Positions 21,824 through 33,299 of a stretch of DNA of 64,000 nucleotides are shown here, piece by piece. Positions within the stretch are counted from its first letter, which is position 1, and each line of letters starts with the position of its first letter. Under the pieces are notes generated by a model. That model saw only the letters and a list, made by a program, of their open reading frames with translations. It was not told the origin of the DNA and ran no database searches. This DNA comes from Marsupella aquatica (lineage: Eukaryota > Marchantiophyta), in NCBI GenBank assembly GCA_973895155.1, contig OZ316892.1, forward strand, positions 3,968,001 to 4,032,000. Reading direction: 5' to 3'. The position numbers and the translations under genes are program-made.

Positions 21824-24800
21824 TTACAATATTTGTAAATAATTACAATGCCTTGAAAAACTATTGGAGTCTAATACTTTGGTAAAAGCATCCGTTGGAT
21901 TAAGCTTTCCATCAATCTTGACAAGCTCAAATTCATCATCCGATAATGCCTGTTGGATGAAATGATAGCAGACATCAATGTGCTTTACCCTGCCATCCAT
22001 CACCTGATTCTTGGCAATGTAAATTGTACTTTGACTGTCACAATGAAGATATACACACTCCTGTGATAAACCCATCTCCGTGACAAGCTTTTTCAACCAA
22101 ATGGTCTCTGATGCTGCTTCTGCTGCTGCTACATACTCGGCATCCATAGTAGACTTTGCAACACACTTTTGGAGAGTAGACTTCCAACTAATGCATCCAC
22201 CAGTAAGTGTAAATACATATCCAGTTGTCGATCTCCTCTTATCCAGATCACCTGCGTAGTCTGCATCCACATAACCTTGAAGCACTTTCATATTGTTTGA
22301 ATTTGCATCAAACAATAAACCCTTCTTAGTGGAACCTCTGATGTAGCGCAAAATCCATTTCACTGCTTTTTAATGAACTTTTCCTGGATTTGCCATGTAT
22401 CTGCTTACCTTGCTAACGGCATAAGCTATGTCTGGTCGGGTGCATACCATGAGATACATTAAACTACCCACAACACTTTCTTAAGGAACTTTGGACATCA
22501 AACTTTTTTCTGTCGCATCCGATGGACATAATGCTGCAAAAATATTGAAATGCCTTGCCAAAGGAACACTCACAGCCTTAGCATCTGCCATGTTGAATTT
22601 TAAGAGTACCTTCTCTGCATATCTTTTTTGCATCAGCCAAAGTTTGGCTTTGTTAACATCCCTGAAAATCTCCATGCCTAGGATCCTCTTGGCTGTGCCC
22701 AAATTCTTCATCTTAAACTCAGAACTGAGTTGGGCCTTAAGCTTATCAACTTCGCCCCTATCCTGTGCTGCAATGAGCATGTCATCCACATAAAGTACAA
22801 GGATGACAAGCTTAAAACCTGTGTTGTTCACACGCCTTATGTAAACACATGGATCGTACACGCTTCGCACAAATCCAAGCGATTTCAAAAATTCATCAAA
22901 ACGCTTGTTCCACTGCCTTGGGCTCTACTTTAATCCATACAAGGATTTTAGCAACCTGCATACCAAATTTTCCTTGCCCTTTTGCACAAAACCCTCTAGT
23001 TGCCTCATGTAAATCACCTCATCCAACGATCCATATAAGAATGTCGTGACAACATCCATTTGATCTAAAACCAGATCAAATAAAATTACAAGAGCACATA
23101 GCAAACGTATTGTTGAATACTTTGCTACAGGTGAAAAAATCTCATTGTAGTCTATACCTTTTTGTTGAGTAAAACCCTTGGCTACCAACCAAGCCTTAAA
23201 TATCTTCTCAGCATCCTCCGTGGGTCCATCTTTCTTCCTATACACCCACTTGCTGTCAACAGTCTGCTTGTCACTAGGTATACTTGTGAGTTCCCAAGTC
23301 TTGTTATCATGAAGTGATTTCATTTCCATGCGCATCGCCGTCTGCCACTGTTGCTTCTCCATAGAAGCTAGGACCTCTCGAAATGAGGATGGATCTCCAT
23401 CTTCTGTCACCAATGCATCAATAGATTCTTCATCCAAATCCACTTGATCAGAAGGAAGCCAAGTTCCATACCTTTCCCGGGCTTGACGTTTGCAAGTTCC
23501 TCTTCGCACTGAAGACTCTGGCTGATCTGATTGTAGTGTGCTTTGCCTTACAGTGGTGTCAACATATTCTTTATTTGACACATCCTTTTCCCTTATATCC
23601 TCTAGAGGAGAAGATTGCTCTTTGTTAGTAGTAGGGAATTGATCTATCTCCCCCTTCTTCAATGATTTTTCTTCATTGAAGGATACATCCCGACTAACAA
23701 GTAACTTGCAATCAATTGGATCCCATAACCGATAACCTTTAACTTCACGCTGATAACCAAGAAAAAAGCATTTATGGGCTCTAGGATCTAGCTTAGTCCT
23801 ATTGTTGCTAGGAACATGTGCATATGCTTCACATCCAAAAACCCTAAGCTTTGAATAATCAGCAGGTTGATTGTGCCATAGCTCAAAGGGGGTTTTGTAA
23901 GTAATTGCCCGACTAGGAGAGAGATTTACTAGATAAGCAGCTATGTTGACAGCTTCTGCCCAAAAGATTTGTGGCAATTTAGAGTGGCTCAACATGCTCC
24001 TTGCTCGCTCCAACAATGTGCGGTTGAGTCGCTCAACAACATCATTTTTCTCAGGAGTGCACACAGTTGTGAGATGGTGAGTAATTCCCTTATTTGCACA
24101 ATATGTGTTGAACTCGCCAGAGGTGTATTCACCACCATTATCTGATCGTAGATATCTCACATTCTTTGTGTCTCAACTTGAGCTACCCATGATTGTTTGA
24201 AGATGGAAAGCACTTCAAACTTATGGGCAATGAAATAAATCCAAACAAACCTTGAGTAATCATCGATAAACGATACATAGTATTGTTTGCCTGAATGTGA
24301 GGAAACCGGAGCAGGACCCCACACATCGGAATGAATATACTCAAGTACAACTTTAGAATGATGAATGGCAATCGGAAATGGAGTTCTTGTTTTCTTGCCG
24401 ACAATGCAATGATCACAAAAACTCAACTTGCATGCTTGCAATCCTGGTAGGAGATGTCCATTGTGTAGGATTTCCAAACTTTTTTCACTCATGTGACCAA
24501 GCCGAGCATGCCATAAATTATTTTCTTCTCCTGAGATGTGACCAAATTGACTTCGGCAAGAATGGTGGTGCCTTCCAACACATAGATGTTTCTTTTCCTC
24601 TTGCCAATAAGAACTTCAGTTGATCCATGCGTGACTGTTAACACCCCATTAGTTGCACTCCATTGATAACCCTTCGCATCCAAGTAGCCAAGAGAAATCA
24701 AATTCTTACACATTTCTGGAATGTGTCTAACATTTGATAGAGTACAATACTTGCCACCGGGTAGTTGAATCCTTACGGATCCAATCCCTAAAACTTTGCA

Positions 24801-25853
24801 AGAATGATTATTTCCCATCAAAACAGATTCATTGATAGGAGTGTAGGATGAGAAAAGTTCACGCATATAGCACATGTGATACGAGCAAGCGGAATCCAAG
24901 ATCCATTGACAATCCTCAACTTGGGAAGTGGTACACAATGCAAATCCTTCACTATCCTCTTCTCGAATAACTACTTGGGCTGAAGAACCGAAAACTTCCT
25001 TGAATGTATCTTTGACGCAACAATCCTTCTTCATCTGGCCCACTTTGTCACACTTCCAACACTTTATCTCTCGAGTAGACTTGGATGGTGATTTGGATCG
25101 AGATCTAGATCTAGATCTAAACCTGCTCCTACCAAATGATCGCTCTTGGAACCTTCCTCGCTCCATGGGTAGAGGGTTAAACCTTTTATTTTCATGAAAT
25201 GGCTCCCTTCTCTTGCCTATTTCTACCAACAGTGTTGTTGATGATGACGTTGAGGTAGGATGAGTTGAAGAAACCAGCTTAGACTGCATATCATTGGTCA
25301 ACAGGGCACTCACCACATCATTGTAGGATATAGTGGTCTTATCATAAAATAGAAGAACTCGAGACAAAGTTTGGTACGATGGTGGTAGTGAACTCAAGAG
25401 TTGTAAGGCTTTCTTTTCTTCGCTCAAATGTTCCCCCAAATTCTCTAGGTCAACCACAAGATCATTGAATTGATCGATATGATCTTGAATCTTGACTCCA
25501 TCTGCCATTTTGAATTGCATGAGCTTCAGGCTTGCATACATTCGGTTTGGCATCTCCTTCTTGTAGTACTTGTTGCGCAATGCTTGAAACAAGTCCATCA
25601 CCGTTTGTGTTGTTTTTTCCTCGAACTGCTTCTTCACATTGTTTTTCAGGTACATGCCAACAATACTTACCGCTTGATCCTAGAGATTATGCCAATCATC
25701 ATCTTTCATCTCCTTGGGTTGAGATCTTAGTACCTTGCCTAGGCCCATCGCCCTAAGTGCATCCCTCACGTTACGTTCCCACATTGCATAGTCCATCAGA
25801 CCATCAAATTTTTCCACCTCAAACCTTTGACCTCCAATCCTAGTAGTCGCCAT
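21824..25853 (-). pseudogene. Copia gag-pol polyprotein, broken
   Basis: Starts at ATG 25853. Gag (UBN2/DUF4219-type) is followed by an Arg-Ser-rich stretch and a zinc knuckle at about 25061-25020 (CWKCDKVGQMKKDC, His replaced by Gln). Protease follows near 24899 (LDSACS, where copia usually has DSG), then the pre-integrase zinc motif and integrase with FIDDYSR and NGGEY. Reverse transcriptase has YVDDML (about 22789), and RNase H has DADYAGD and STMDAEY. Breaks: stop at 25680-25682 in gag; frameshift near 24500-24530; frameshift near 24160-24175 in integrase; stops at 22925-22927, 22481-22483 and 22370-22372. Three of the four stops are one C-to-T change from a Gln codon. Domains are otherwise complete and well conserved. 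Confidence 0.93.
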
Positions 25854-27006
25854 CGTTGGAATGCCAAATATAGTGTGGAGTCGTCTTCCGACAAGAATTA
25901 AACGTCGAATGCTCAGATGTGGGGTGTGAAAATAAGGCCAAAAATGAAAGTTGGTGAATTTTGAAACTGATCACTCCTATGTGTAGCCCACAAGATAACG
26001 CTCCAAATTCTGAAAACGGTTTGTCAAATGGACTCTCGAGTGCCAAGAATATTTACTCCGATCGGAGGGGGGTAAAAGATGAAATAATTACCCCTCGAGG
26101 GAATCTCTTATGCCAAAGATTCCACTAGTATACTTTTTCAAAATTGAACGCACCAATACTTGCCTAGCTTCCCCAAGTATGCCTCTCCAAAAGTTGAAGT
26201 TGATCCATTTTATTTGTCGCTCAAAATCTTTGACCTTCGGTAAAAATTTAAGCCTCTGGAAAAGAATCTTTTTGGGAAATTCTGTCCGCCCTTGTACAGC
26301 CCCTGTGGGGGACTTCACAGGGGGCACTTCTCCCTGCCCGAGCCCTGTCGAGCCCTAAAAGGCCTCCTTGAAGTTTTCGACCTCCTCGCGCGTCCGCGGA
26401 AGTCGCGACTACTCGCGGCAGAAAGTACCCCTTGACGGATTCACTCAAATTCCCGTCTCAATTTTTGACGAAATCCAATTCTGATTTCAGATTCAGAAAC
26501 TAGACTTCGAAGGCATTAAGATTGATATAAAGAACTCGCAAAACGGTGGAGTAATGAGGGAGAAACAATTCTGTGAAAGTGACTGATATTAAGTTATCCG
26601 CCATAGCCAAAATTTTGAGCTCAAAAAACGAGAATTGAAATTAAGATTGCTTCTCAACCGTTTGATGAAATTCAACGATGTTGATATCGAAACGTCTAGA
26701 AAGACAAGGCGCTCAAGCGCATCTCAGTTTCAAGTCCCGATAGAACAATCAAAAAGACTGATCTGAGAAATTGACCTTATCTCTTGCTCGATAACGTAAA
26801 TTGAAAACCGTCACTTACAATTGTTTCCGTTTCTGACCTCAGGCCTTCATTGCTTCACTGAAATGAGCCCCTGGTTGTGTGCTCCACACTTGTGAGAAGA
26901 TTGAGTCCGATCTTCTTTCAATAGCTCCGCTTCGAAGAGGAAATCATCCGCTGTTCGCTTTGCTTGAAGCAAGTTCTATGGAGTTCCTAATCGACTGAAA
27001 AAACCT
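25854..27006 (-). other. Untranslated leader of the copia element
   Basis: About 1.15 kb between the primer-binding site and gag, long for a copia element. It has only short open frames (for example 26088-26327) with no recognised domain. It may hold packaging and dimerisation signals. Confidence 0.6.
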
Positions 27007-27020
27007 GAGCTCTGATACCA
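27007..27020 (-). promoter_or_regulatory. tRNA primer-binding site (initiator Met)
   Basis: The minus strand reads TGGTATCAGAGCTC two bases inside the 5' LTR. TGGTATCAGAGC is the complement of the 3' end of plant initiator methionine tRNA, the standard copia primer. Confidence 0.93.
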
Positions 27021-27022
27021 AT

Positions 27023-27345
27023 TGTGGGGAGAAATCAGATCAGGAAAAACACTCCAAACATACATGTGTTCAATAGTTACATGGTTCGCCTCAAGGTTGG
27101 CTACGTCCACGGGAAGACCAAGCTTTATTAATGGTTATGTGTCTACTCATGCATCACCATAGCTCTCATCTCTTCAAGCTCTCATCTCTTGTTGTATCAC
27201 TGTGTTCTCTCTTGAGAACTCTCTTGTGTGTTCTCACACCACATAGAAGTTGAAGAGATAAGGACCAACTCTTCAACTAGGGTTTACTCTAACCCTAGTT
27301 AACATACTAACCATAGTTCAACCCAAGACTGAGTTAACCTCTACA
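27023..27345 (-). repeat. 5' LTR of the copia element
   Basis: 323 bp, TG...CA ends, 320 of 323 positions identical to the other LTR. It should contain the element's promoter and start of transcription. Confidence 0.95.
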
Positions 27346-27939
27346 CCATGTTCATCCCAGGAATGTGTGTGTGATGAAGTGCAATCATTTTAAGCAAGCG
27401 GGTAACCAATCATTTTGAGTCTCCTGGTGGTCTTGGTGTGTGTTCGTACAAAAGACAATACTCGAAAGGTACAGGAGATTGATCTGGTTGAGATTACATC
27501 TCTGGTTTATCAAATGGAAGGTTAAATGTGGAGGAATTGAGTTTTTTTACAGTTTTCATTTACACATTGAAAATATCGTGTTTCTACCATTCATGATTGA
27601 TGGTTTGTGAGTTACATTGAGCATTACCGCCACACGACAGACTGGACGACAACACTCAATTGATTCGGTGGGAAGAACGCACAAAATGGACGAGCCATCA
27701 CTTCACATGAAGGTTTTGTAGTTTTTTTATTCAAGAAAGTTATGGTGGGAGGGGGAGACTAGCAATTGTTTCTTCAACATAAAGGCTGCATTTGGCGTCA
27801 ACCTATGTTTAGAGTGAGCTTCAGTTGAAGACTGGAGGGACACAAACAAGTTGGGAAGCAGGCATTGCGGACAAGCAATGGCAATGTAATCAACTAAATT
27901 AATTTGCAACGACTAAGTTTGTGACGGTGATGAGATTGT
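27346..27939. other. AT-rich spacer
   Basis: I see no gene or clear repeat here. Confidence 0.5.
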
Positions 27940-28450
27940 GACATTTCTTAATCGAGAAAAAGTTTCCAATGAGCCTCAGATTGACAAATTTTGTCAAGTT
28001 CCAAATGAGTTTTTGAATTTCTCTACCTTTCTAATGAATGTGACAATACAAAATTTTGATCATGAGTTCATGAATTCTTTTAGTTTTCCAACATTGAGTC
28101 TGACATTGACAAATTTTGTGTTAGTTTTTGTCACAATATTAAAGAGATCATGAAGTTTTCAATCTCTCTAGCTTTCTAATGTGTGACATTGGGAGTATTC
28201 CTCAAGAATTAGAGAGATCATGAATATCTGAATTTCTCTAGCTTTCCAATGAACCTAACATTGATAGATTTTGGCAAGTACTAAGGAGATTATGAGTTTC
28301 TAATTTTACTGTAGCTTTCCAATGAGTGTGAAATTGAGAGATTTTATCAAGAGAGTACTAAAGAGGTAATATTAAGTTTCTTGATTTTGAGCTTCCCAAT
28401 GAATCAAACATTTGATAGATTTCATCAAGTACTAAGGAGATTGATTATTT
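27940..28450. repeat. Old degenerate tandem array, unit about 75-85 bp
   Basis: Six or seven decayed units share 'agctttccaatga', 'acattgacaaattttg(t)caag', 'actaaggaga' and 'tcatgagtttctgaatttctc' in the same order. Copies are far apart in sequence, so this is an ancient array. Confidence 0.65.
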
Positions 28451-28840
28451 AGTTTTATAATGTGGAGCCAAAGGGGTTCTAACTATGTACATTTCTATTG
28501 ATTGGTTATTTTTCAAACTTGCAAACAATTAAAAAATACAAGCATTTTGATGTAAAACATTGATATATCATTGACAAATATCAGAATGGTAGCTCTATTT
28601 TACTAAATAACATCTCTTCCTTTGCATGCTTAATACTTTCGACATGGCGCCCCAAAATTTACGTTGTTTTTGTCACAAACATGAATGTACGCTTTGTTAC
28701 TGTCAAAAATATGATCTGTCCTGTTTGTGGCTGGTTGTGCTGATGTGGTGCAACTTCGTCGCAGGGAATTTGCAAGGGACCTCTCATAGGGGTCCGTAAC
28801 TAACAAGAATACCTCTCTAATTTCAAATTGACCAGGTTCA
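28451..28840. other. AT-rich spacer
   Basis: No gene or repeat recognised. Confidence 0.5.
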
Positions 28841-29030
28841 CATCATTGGTTGCAGGTAACAAGAAGAATTATTTTTAGCCTGTATAGACAACACGCCCAC
28901 AACCCATGCATTGCACAGAAAACATTGCATGGAAAATCTGACCACCAGGAAAAAGATCTCATTAAGCGCACGCTCTCCACTTTTGATTTTGGGTATATTC
29001 TGATACCCCCAAACGTTTCTACAATCACAA
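28841..29030. repeat. Dispersed repeat, copy 2
   Basis: A second copy of the 21020-21290 repeat, sharing 'cccacaacccatgcattgca' and 'tatattctgatacccc' but with a single, diverged central block (accaccaggaaaaagatctc). The segment 'cacaagaatacctctctaat' plus 'ttcaaattgacca' occurs on both sides (about 28803 and 29026), a candidate terminal or flanking direct repeat. Confidence 0.7.
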
Positions 29031-29294
29031 GAATACCTCTCTAATTTCAAATTGACCAAATCCCCTTTCTTGGTCTTTGGAGTTCCCCTTCTCTTAGTGT
29101 ACCAAAAGTATCAGGCTTTGCGAGTCCTCAATGGTCCATTGTCTTCTTTTTATTCCCTCTGAGATTAAATCTGGACTGTGTATGAATGGAATAGTTCTAG
29201 TTGCCTTTACAAGAACTGGGGGCAAAACCTCCCAAATGTTTGCCAAAAGTGAACGTATATGCAAAAAAAGTATTCTATGAGTAAAAATTTGACA

Positions 29295-29575
29295 TTTCAA
29301 ATAATCCATGGGGGTATGGATCACAACTTTTGACCTCAAGACTCACATGGCCCAAGCATTTTTTTGCACACAAAAAAGTGTGCAAGGAATACGTATCATT
29401 TTAGTAGAAAGTGGTCTTTTAAGACAATCCATGCGAGGATGGATCACAAAGCTTGAACGCACGATTCAGATGGACAACACATTTTTACACCCAAAAAGTG
29501 TGTGGATATACAAAGAAAAAACATTATGTGAGCACAGAGTGATCGTTCAAAATAATCCATGGGGAAAAAAGGATT
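29295..29575. repeat. Degenerate direct repeats, unit about 125 bp
   Basis: Landmarks 'ataatccatg(g/c)', 'ggatggatcacaa', 'ttttt(a/g)cacccaaaaagtgtg' recur near 29305, 29426 and 29551. Copies are diverged. No coding evidence. Confidence 0.6.
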
Positions 29576-30690
29576 AATTTAAAAATGCTTCAAACAAAGT
29601 ACAAAGCGCGATCGAGTAAAAGCAAAGAGGTCCAGAAAGGACAAACAAAAAAGTGGAAAGAAGAGGGCAACCACTAACTGTAAAAACCTAGAAAAAGAAA
29701 CTTTACAAAATAAAGATTTACCACTAGAGCCAAAGCAGGCATGCCTGAGTGGCATCTCACTTGAGTAGGGACTCATACATCTTGGGTTAGAAAATTCTCT
29801 CCATTTCTGTGGAAAGAAATTCTCACAAACTTTTTCATAGGGGAAAAAGTGTCTGGTGTCAATGGGTTGCAAGGAAAACTAATCCCATGGGGAAAGCAAA
29901 AAATCTATCAGAGAAAAAAAAAACGCTCTATGCAAACAAAAAATATGCATGTAGGGTGATGCAAAGAATATAAAATGGAAGACAAAGGAAAATAAAGTTT
30001 ATTGACCAAAAAGAAACACTTGAATCACCTTGTCACAACAATTTGCATGCACTCACAAATGGAAAAAGAGATGTTGACCTCACCTCAGAAAAGACATGAA
30101 AGATGCAAGAGGGTGCAGAAGCGTTAAGCTTGGCCCCGTGAATTGATTGGCAACCCTAAGGAACAGTAACAACACCACCCCTATCCCTTCCAACAATATT
30201 TTAAAAATAGGCTTAGCGACTAAAAATTAAGAAAGAAGGGAGAATTAAACAAGAACAAATGAAAATTTCGTAAACTTCCCACCCATGATTAATATGTGTG
30301 CCTCTTGTATACAAGGTGCATATCAGTATAGGTGCATCAGATATACAGTCATCCTTTTATTCAATCAATTTTTATTGTATGCTTTAATTGCACACGTATC
30401 AGAACCCTTTAGTAGCCTACTGTACATTCTCCGACAGGTCTTCCTTTGGGCACCCAAGGGACACAATCCAAGGGCGACAAAATAAGTGTAGGATGTATTT
30501 GATGGTTGGATATTATTCCCTCCATTCAAGTTTATAAGGAGTCTATGAACTGTTTTGGCAGGACTTATTTTATAATACTTGATGCAAGTAGAATTAGAAA
30601 GCAAAAAATGAGACTACACTAAGGGCATTAAGAGTAGAAAGTCATTCTTCAAAATAATTTATGCTACTCTCCAAACTGCCCGGTTTGGCC
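29576..30690. other. AT-rich spacer
   Basis: No coding signal on either strand. Runs of A and decayed simple sequence only. Confidence 0.5.
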
Positions 30691-30694
30691 TTGA

Positions 30695-31245
30695 CAGGCA
30701 AATGAGGGGTCTGGACCCCGTCATCCGGCACACCCGGTCATCCCTACCGTCTGGTCCCGGCCCCACCCCAACCTCATTCCAACCCCGTCCAGTCCCGATC
30801 CCATCCTGACCCTGCCCATTCCCCGACCCCGTCCCGCCCCACCCAGTCCTGACCCCGTTCTTGTTGAACTAAGACGTCATTCGCAACGACCATACAACCA
30901 TGATTCATTCCATGCACACATAGTTGACACAATCTCTACGTGGTTCACCTTTTCTCCAAGGCTACGTCCACACGAACACTCAAGCTTTACTTCAAGAGTA
31001 GACGAACACACATGCTCTCTCTCTTCCTCCTGTTGCTCTGTTACAATGAGTAAGCACCACTCACCAGCGGTTTACACTAGCCCTGGTATATACAAGGTCA
31101 CACACGACTAACCTAACCTCAGCTAAGACCCTAACTGTGGTTAGCCTAAGTGCCGTAACCTTTGAGTCACAAGACTAAGAGCAATCCTTAACAGTTCTGA
31201 CCCCTCCTCGACCTGACCCAACCCCGCCCCAGCCTGACCCCTAAC
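30695..31245. repeat. C-rich simple-sequence tract split by an LTR
   Basis: A tract of short C-rich units such as CCCCGTCC, CCTGACC and CCCGACC occupies 30695-30861 and resumes at 31194-31245. The two parts were once continuous and are separated by the solo LTR. Confidence 0.85.
30862..31193. mobile_element. Solo LTR of a copia-like element
   Basis: 332 bp starting TGTTGAAC and ending CTTAACA, flanked by a perfect 5-bp duplication gttct (30857-30861 and 31194-31198). The interior resembles the 21307 LTR in order and wording: 'gtggttcacc', 'aaggctacgtccac', 'caagctttact', a CT-rich block, then 'taaccta...ctaag'. It is therefore a related family in the same orientation. It arose by recombination between the LTRs of a full element. 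Confidence 0.88.
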
Positions 31246-33299
31246 TGAGGACCGGCTAAACTAGGAAGCCCAGGACCGTGCCGGGAAGGGGTTCTAGAGA
31301 ATTTGTGACTGGCCAGGGAATAAAGAGTAATATGCGTCACTTGGTCCCTTATGGAACCATAATGTAATGAGTTTAAAGTGTGGGGCAACAAGTAAGCTTG
31401 CCTGTAAACTCAAACCCAGCCAAAGTCCAAAGTCAGGGTTAGATATATGTCAAGTTAATGGGCTCATATTTATGATCTAGAAACCAAGTGATTTGAACTA
31501 CACCTAGATTTAACACGTCCCTCTAATTCCATCAGCATCATGTCACGTACTGCGATGTATTATAGCTTCGGTTCCCACAATTATGGAGGTAAACTACTCC
31601 CAATTGGCCAAAAATTCGCCTACGAAAAAGGATAGAAAAGATGCCGAGAGTATGTTTCCCTTCAAAGGAATTTTTGGGTTCTCGATACCGAGAGAGCCGA
31701 GAGAATTCGTGCAGACAGAGTGATGAGAGAGGAGTGAAGCTGTTGACGGGAATGGGAAGATTCCGACAGTACATTCCCTTTCAATGGAGTTCTCGATGCG
31801 TTGCGTTGAGATTTCGTGAGAGGAGTATATTCCCGTTCAGCAGACCTTTTTGTGTTCCGCATTTCGTGAGGATGAGACGAGTACAGGGGCAATGAGTTGG
31901 TGAGACGGCCTCGGGAAGCGGCAGAGCTGTTCAGGAGTGGCATCGTTTGGGCGTCAGCGTCAGTGGTCTTGCGTACAACGTCTGGACCAGAGGTGGGCTG
32001 TCCAAGTGTGGGTCTCTGTGTCCACATCCTAATTCTTGCTCGACATTGGACAGCTCACATGCCCCGCTGAAGAGATCGACATCTGTGCTGGCAAAGGTCA
32101 GCAATTGGCTCCATTGTCAGGTCGATCTCCCTCTGTGTGTCCTTTCCGGTTTTGAACATTGCAAATTCGGGCTGGAGTACTTGATCTCCTCTGTCAATTG
32201 ATGGGGGGCCGGGGGAGAATGGTCACGTACAGTACCTCACAGCATTGCGCTTTCGCACTAGTGTTCCGGGAAGAATTGTTTTGCTGATTTGGATTGATGT
32301 ATGTAGCATTGCCTGCGCAGTTTGAGGGACTGTCGTTGGGCGTTTTCTTGTGGCTCAAGTGGGGACTCATGAGCCGGGGGGACGTTGAACCAATGCAGGT
32401 AAAGTTTTTCCCCCCTCGAGAGATCGAATTGGTTCTGATTGGTTTGTATCCAGGCTAGTGTGATCCTGCCTTAAGTCTTCACGTTTGCCCTCAGCGGGAA
32501 CGGGGAATGCGTAGTTGTAATGTCTCCATGGATTGGTTGCGGCGAGGTGGTCAGCTCAGGTTGGGGCAGGAGCTTATAGTCATTCTATCTGTCTGTCTGT
32601 TTCTCTGTCTCAGGTTTGTTTTTGGGTCCTTAGGGACCCAGTCTATCCGTCTGTCTGTTCCAATAGTCTCTTGGTCATTGGGATCTTCGGAATGTGGAGT
32701 TTCCTCAACTGGAGGCTTTCGTTTACAAGGAATCGCTTTTGGATTGGCTGTACGGTCCGCAGAGCTCCAATGGGGGAAATGGACACAGAGTAATTGATTG
32801 CTTGGTTTCAGCTGACGAATGTTGTAGTCCGGTGTGAGTCTCTTACCGGATGTGACCTTCGCGTTACTCTCCGTTGCCTAACATGGGCCTGATTTGAGAG
32901 ACCTTTCGATGGTATCGACAAAATCTTCGTTTTCTGGTAAACTGGAGCAATGTTGGCTTTCGATGTGGTGGCAAATGGCAGCGCAATTTGTGGATTGTCT
33001 GCAGTCATTCTGTATTCTGCTAAGCTGCACTCATTTCTAAATTTTCTCAAGAGGGGAGTGCGGACACCTGACATCTTCTTTGTTTACAGACTGATTTGGT
33101 TCCGGGAATGTTGCTCCCAACCAAGGGTCTTTTATTTGCAGGTGGAATTATTCCCTTCTACAAGGAATTCTGCATGTGAAGGTAGTTTGGGACTCTCTAG
33201 TGTAGGTGCGTCAAGGCGTTTTGCCGAAGGCTTCATTGAAGTGGAGGGGAGGAAGAGGGAAATAATTTAGGAGCCTTGGTGGACCTCGGGGAAGGAAGG
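31246..33299 (+). promoter_or_regulatory. Upstream region and probable leader of the phospholipase D gene
   Basis: Composition rises in GC from about 31640, suggesting transcribed leader. Intron-like signals include a CTGTCTGT tract ending in CTCAG at 32613. No coding exon in frame with the ATG at 33300 was found. A transcription start cannot be fixed. Confidence 0.35.

Larger units (their letters stand above)
21307..27345 (-). mobile_element. Ty1/copia LTR retrotransposon, structurally complete, coding-dead
   Basis: A 6,039-bp element on the minus strand bounded by two 323-bp LTRs that begin TG and end CA. They differ at only three positions, all transitions, so insertion was recent. Flanks are ccata (21302-21306) and ccatg (27346-27350), a 5-bp target duplication with one mismatch. 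Inside lie a primer-binding site for initiator-Met tRNA, a leader of about 1.15 kb, gag, protease, integrase, reverse transcriptase and RNase H in copia order, and a polypurine tract. At least four premature stops and two frameshifts break the polyprotein, so it cannot move by itself. Confidence 0.95.

Noticed and set aside
21307-27345. A functional host gene inside the 6-kb element
   Set aside because: All readable domains are copia gag-pol; the leader has no recognisable host exon.
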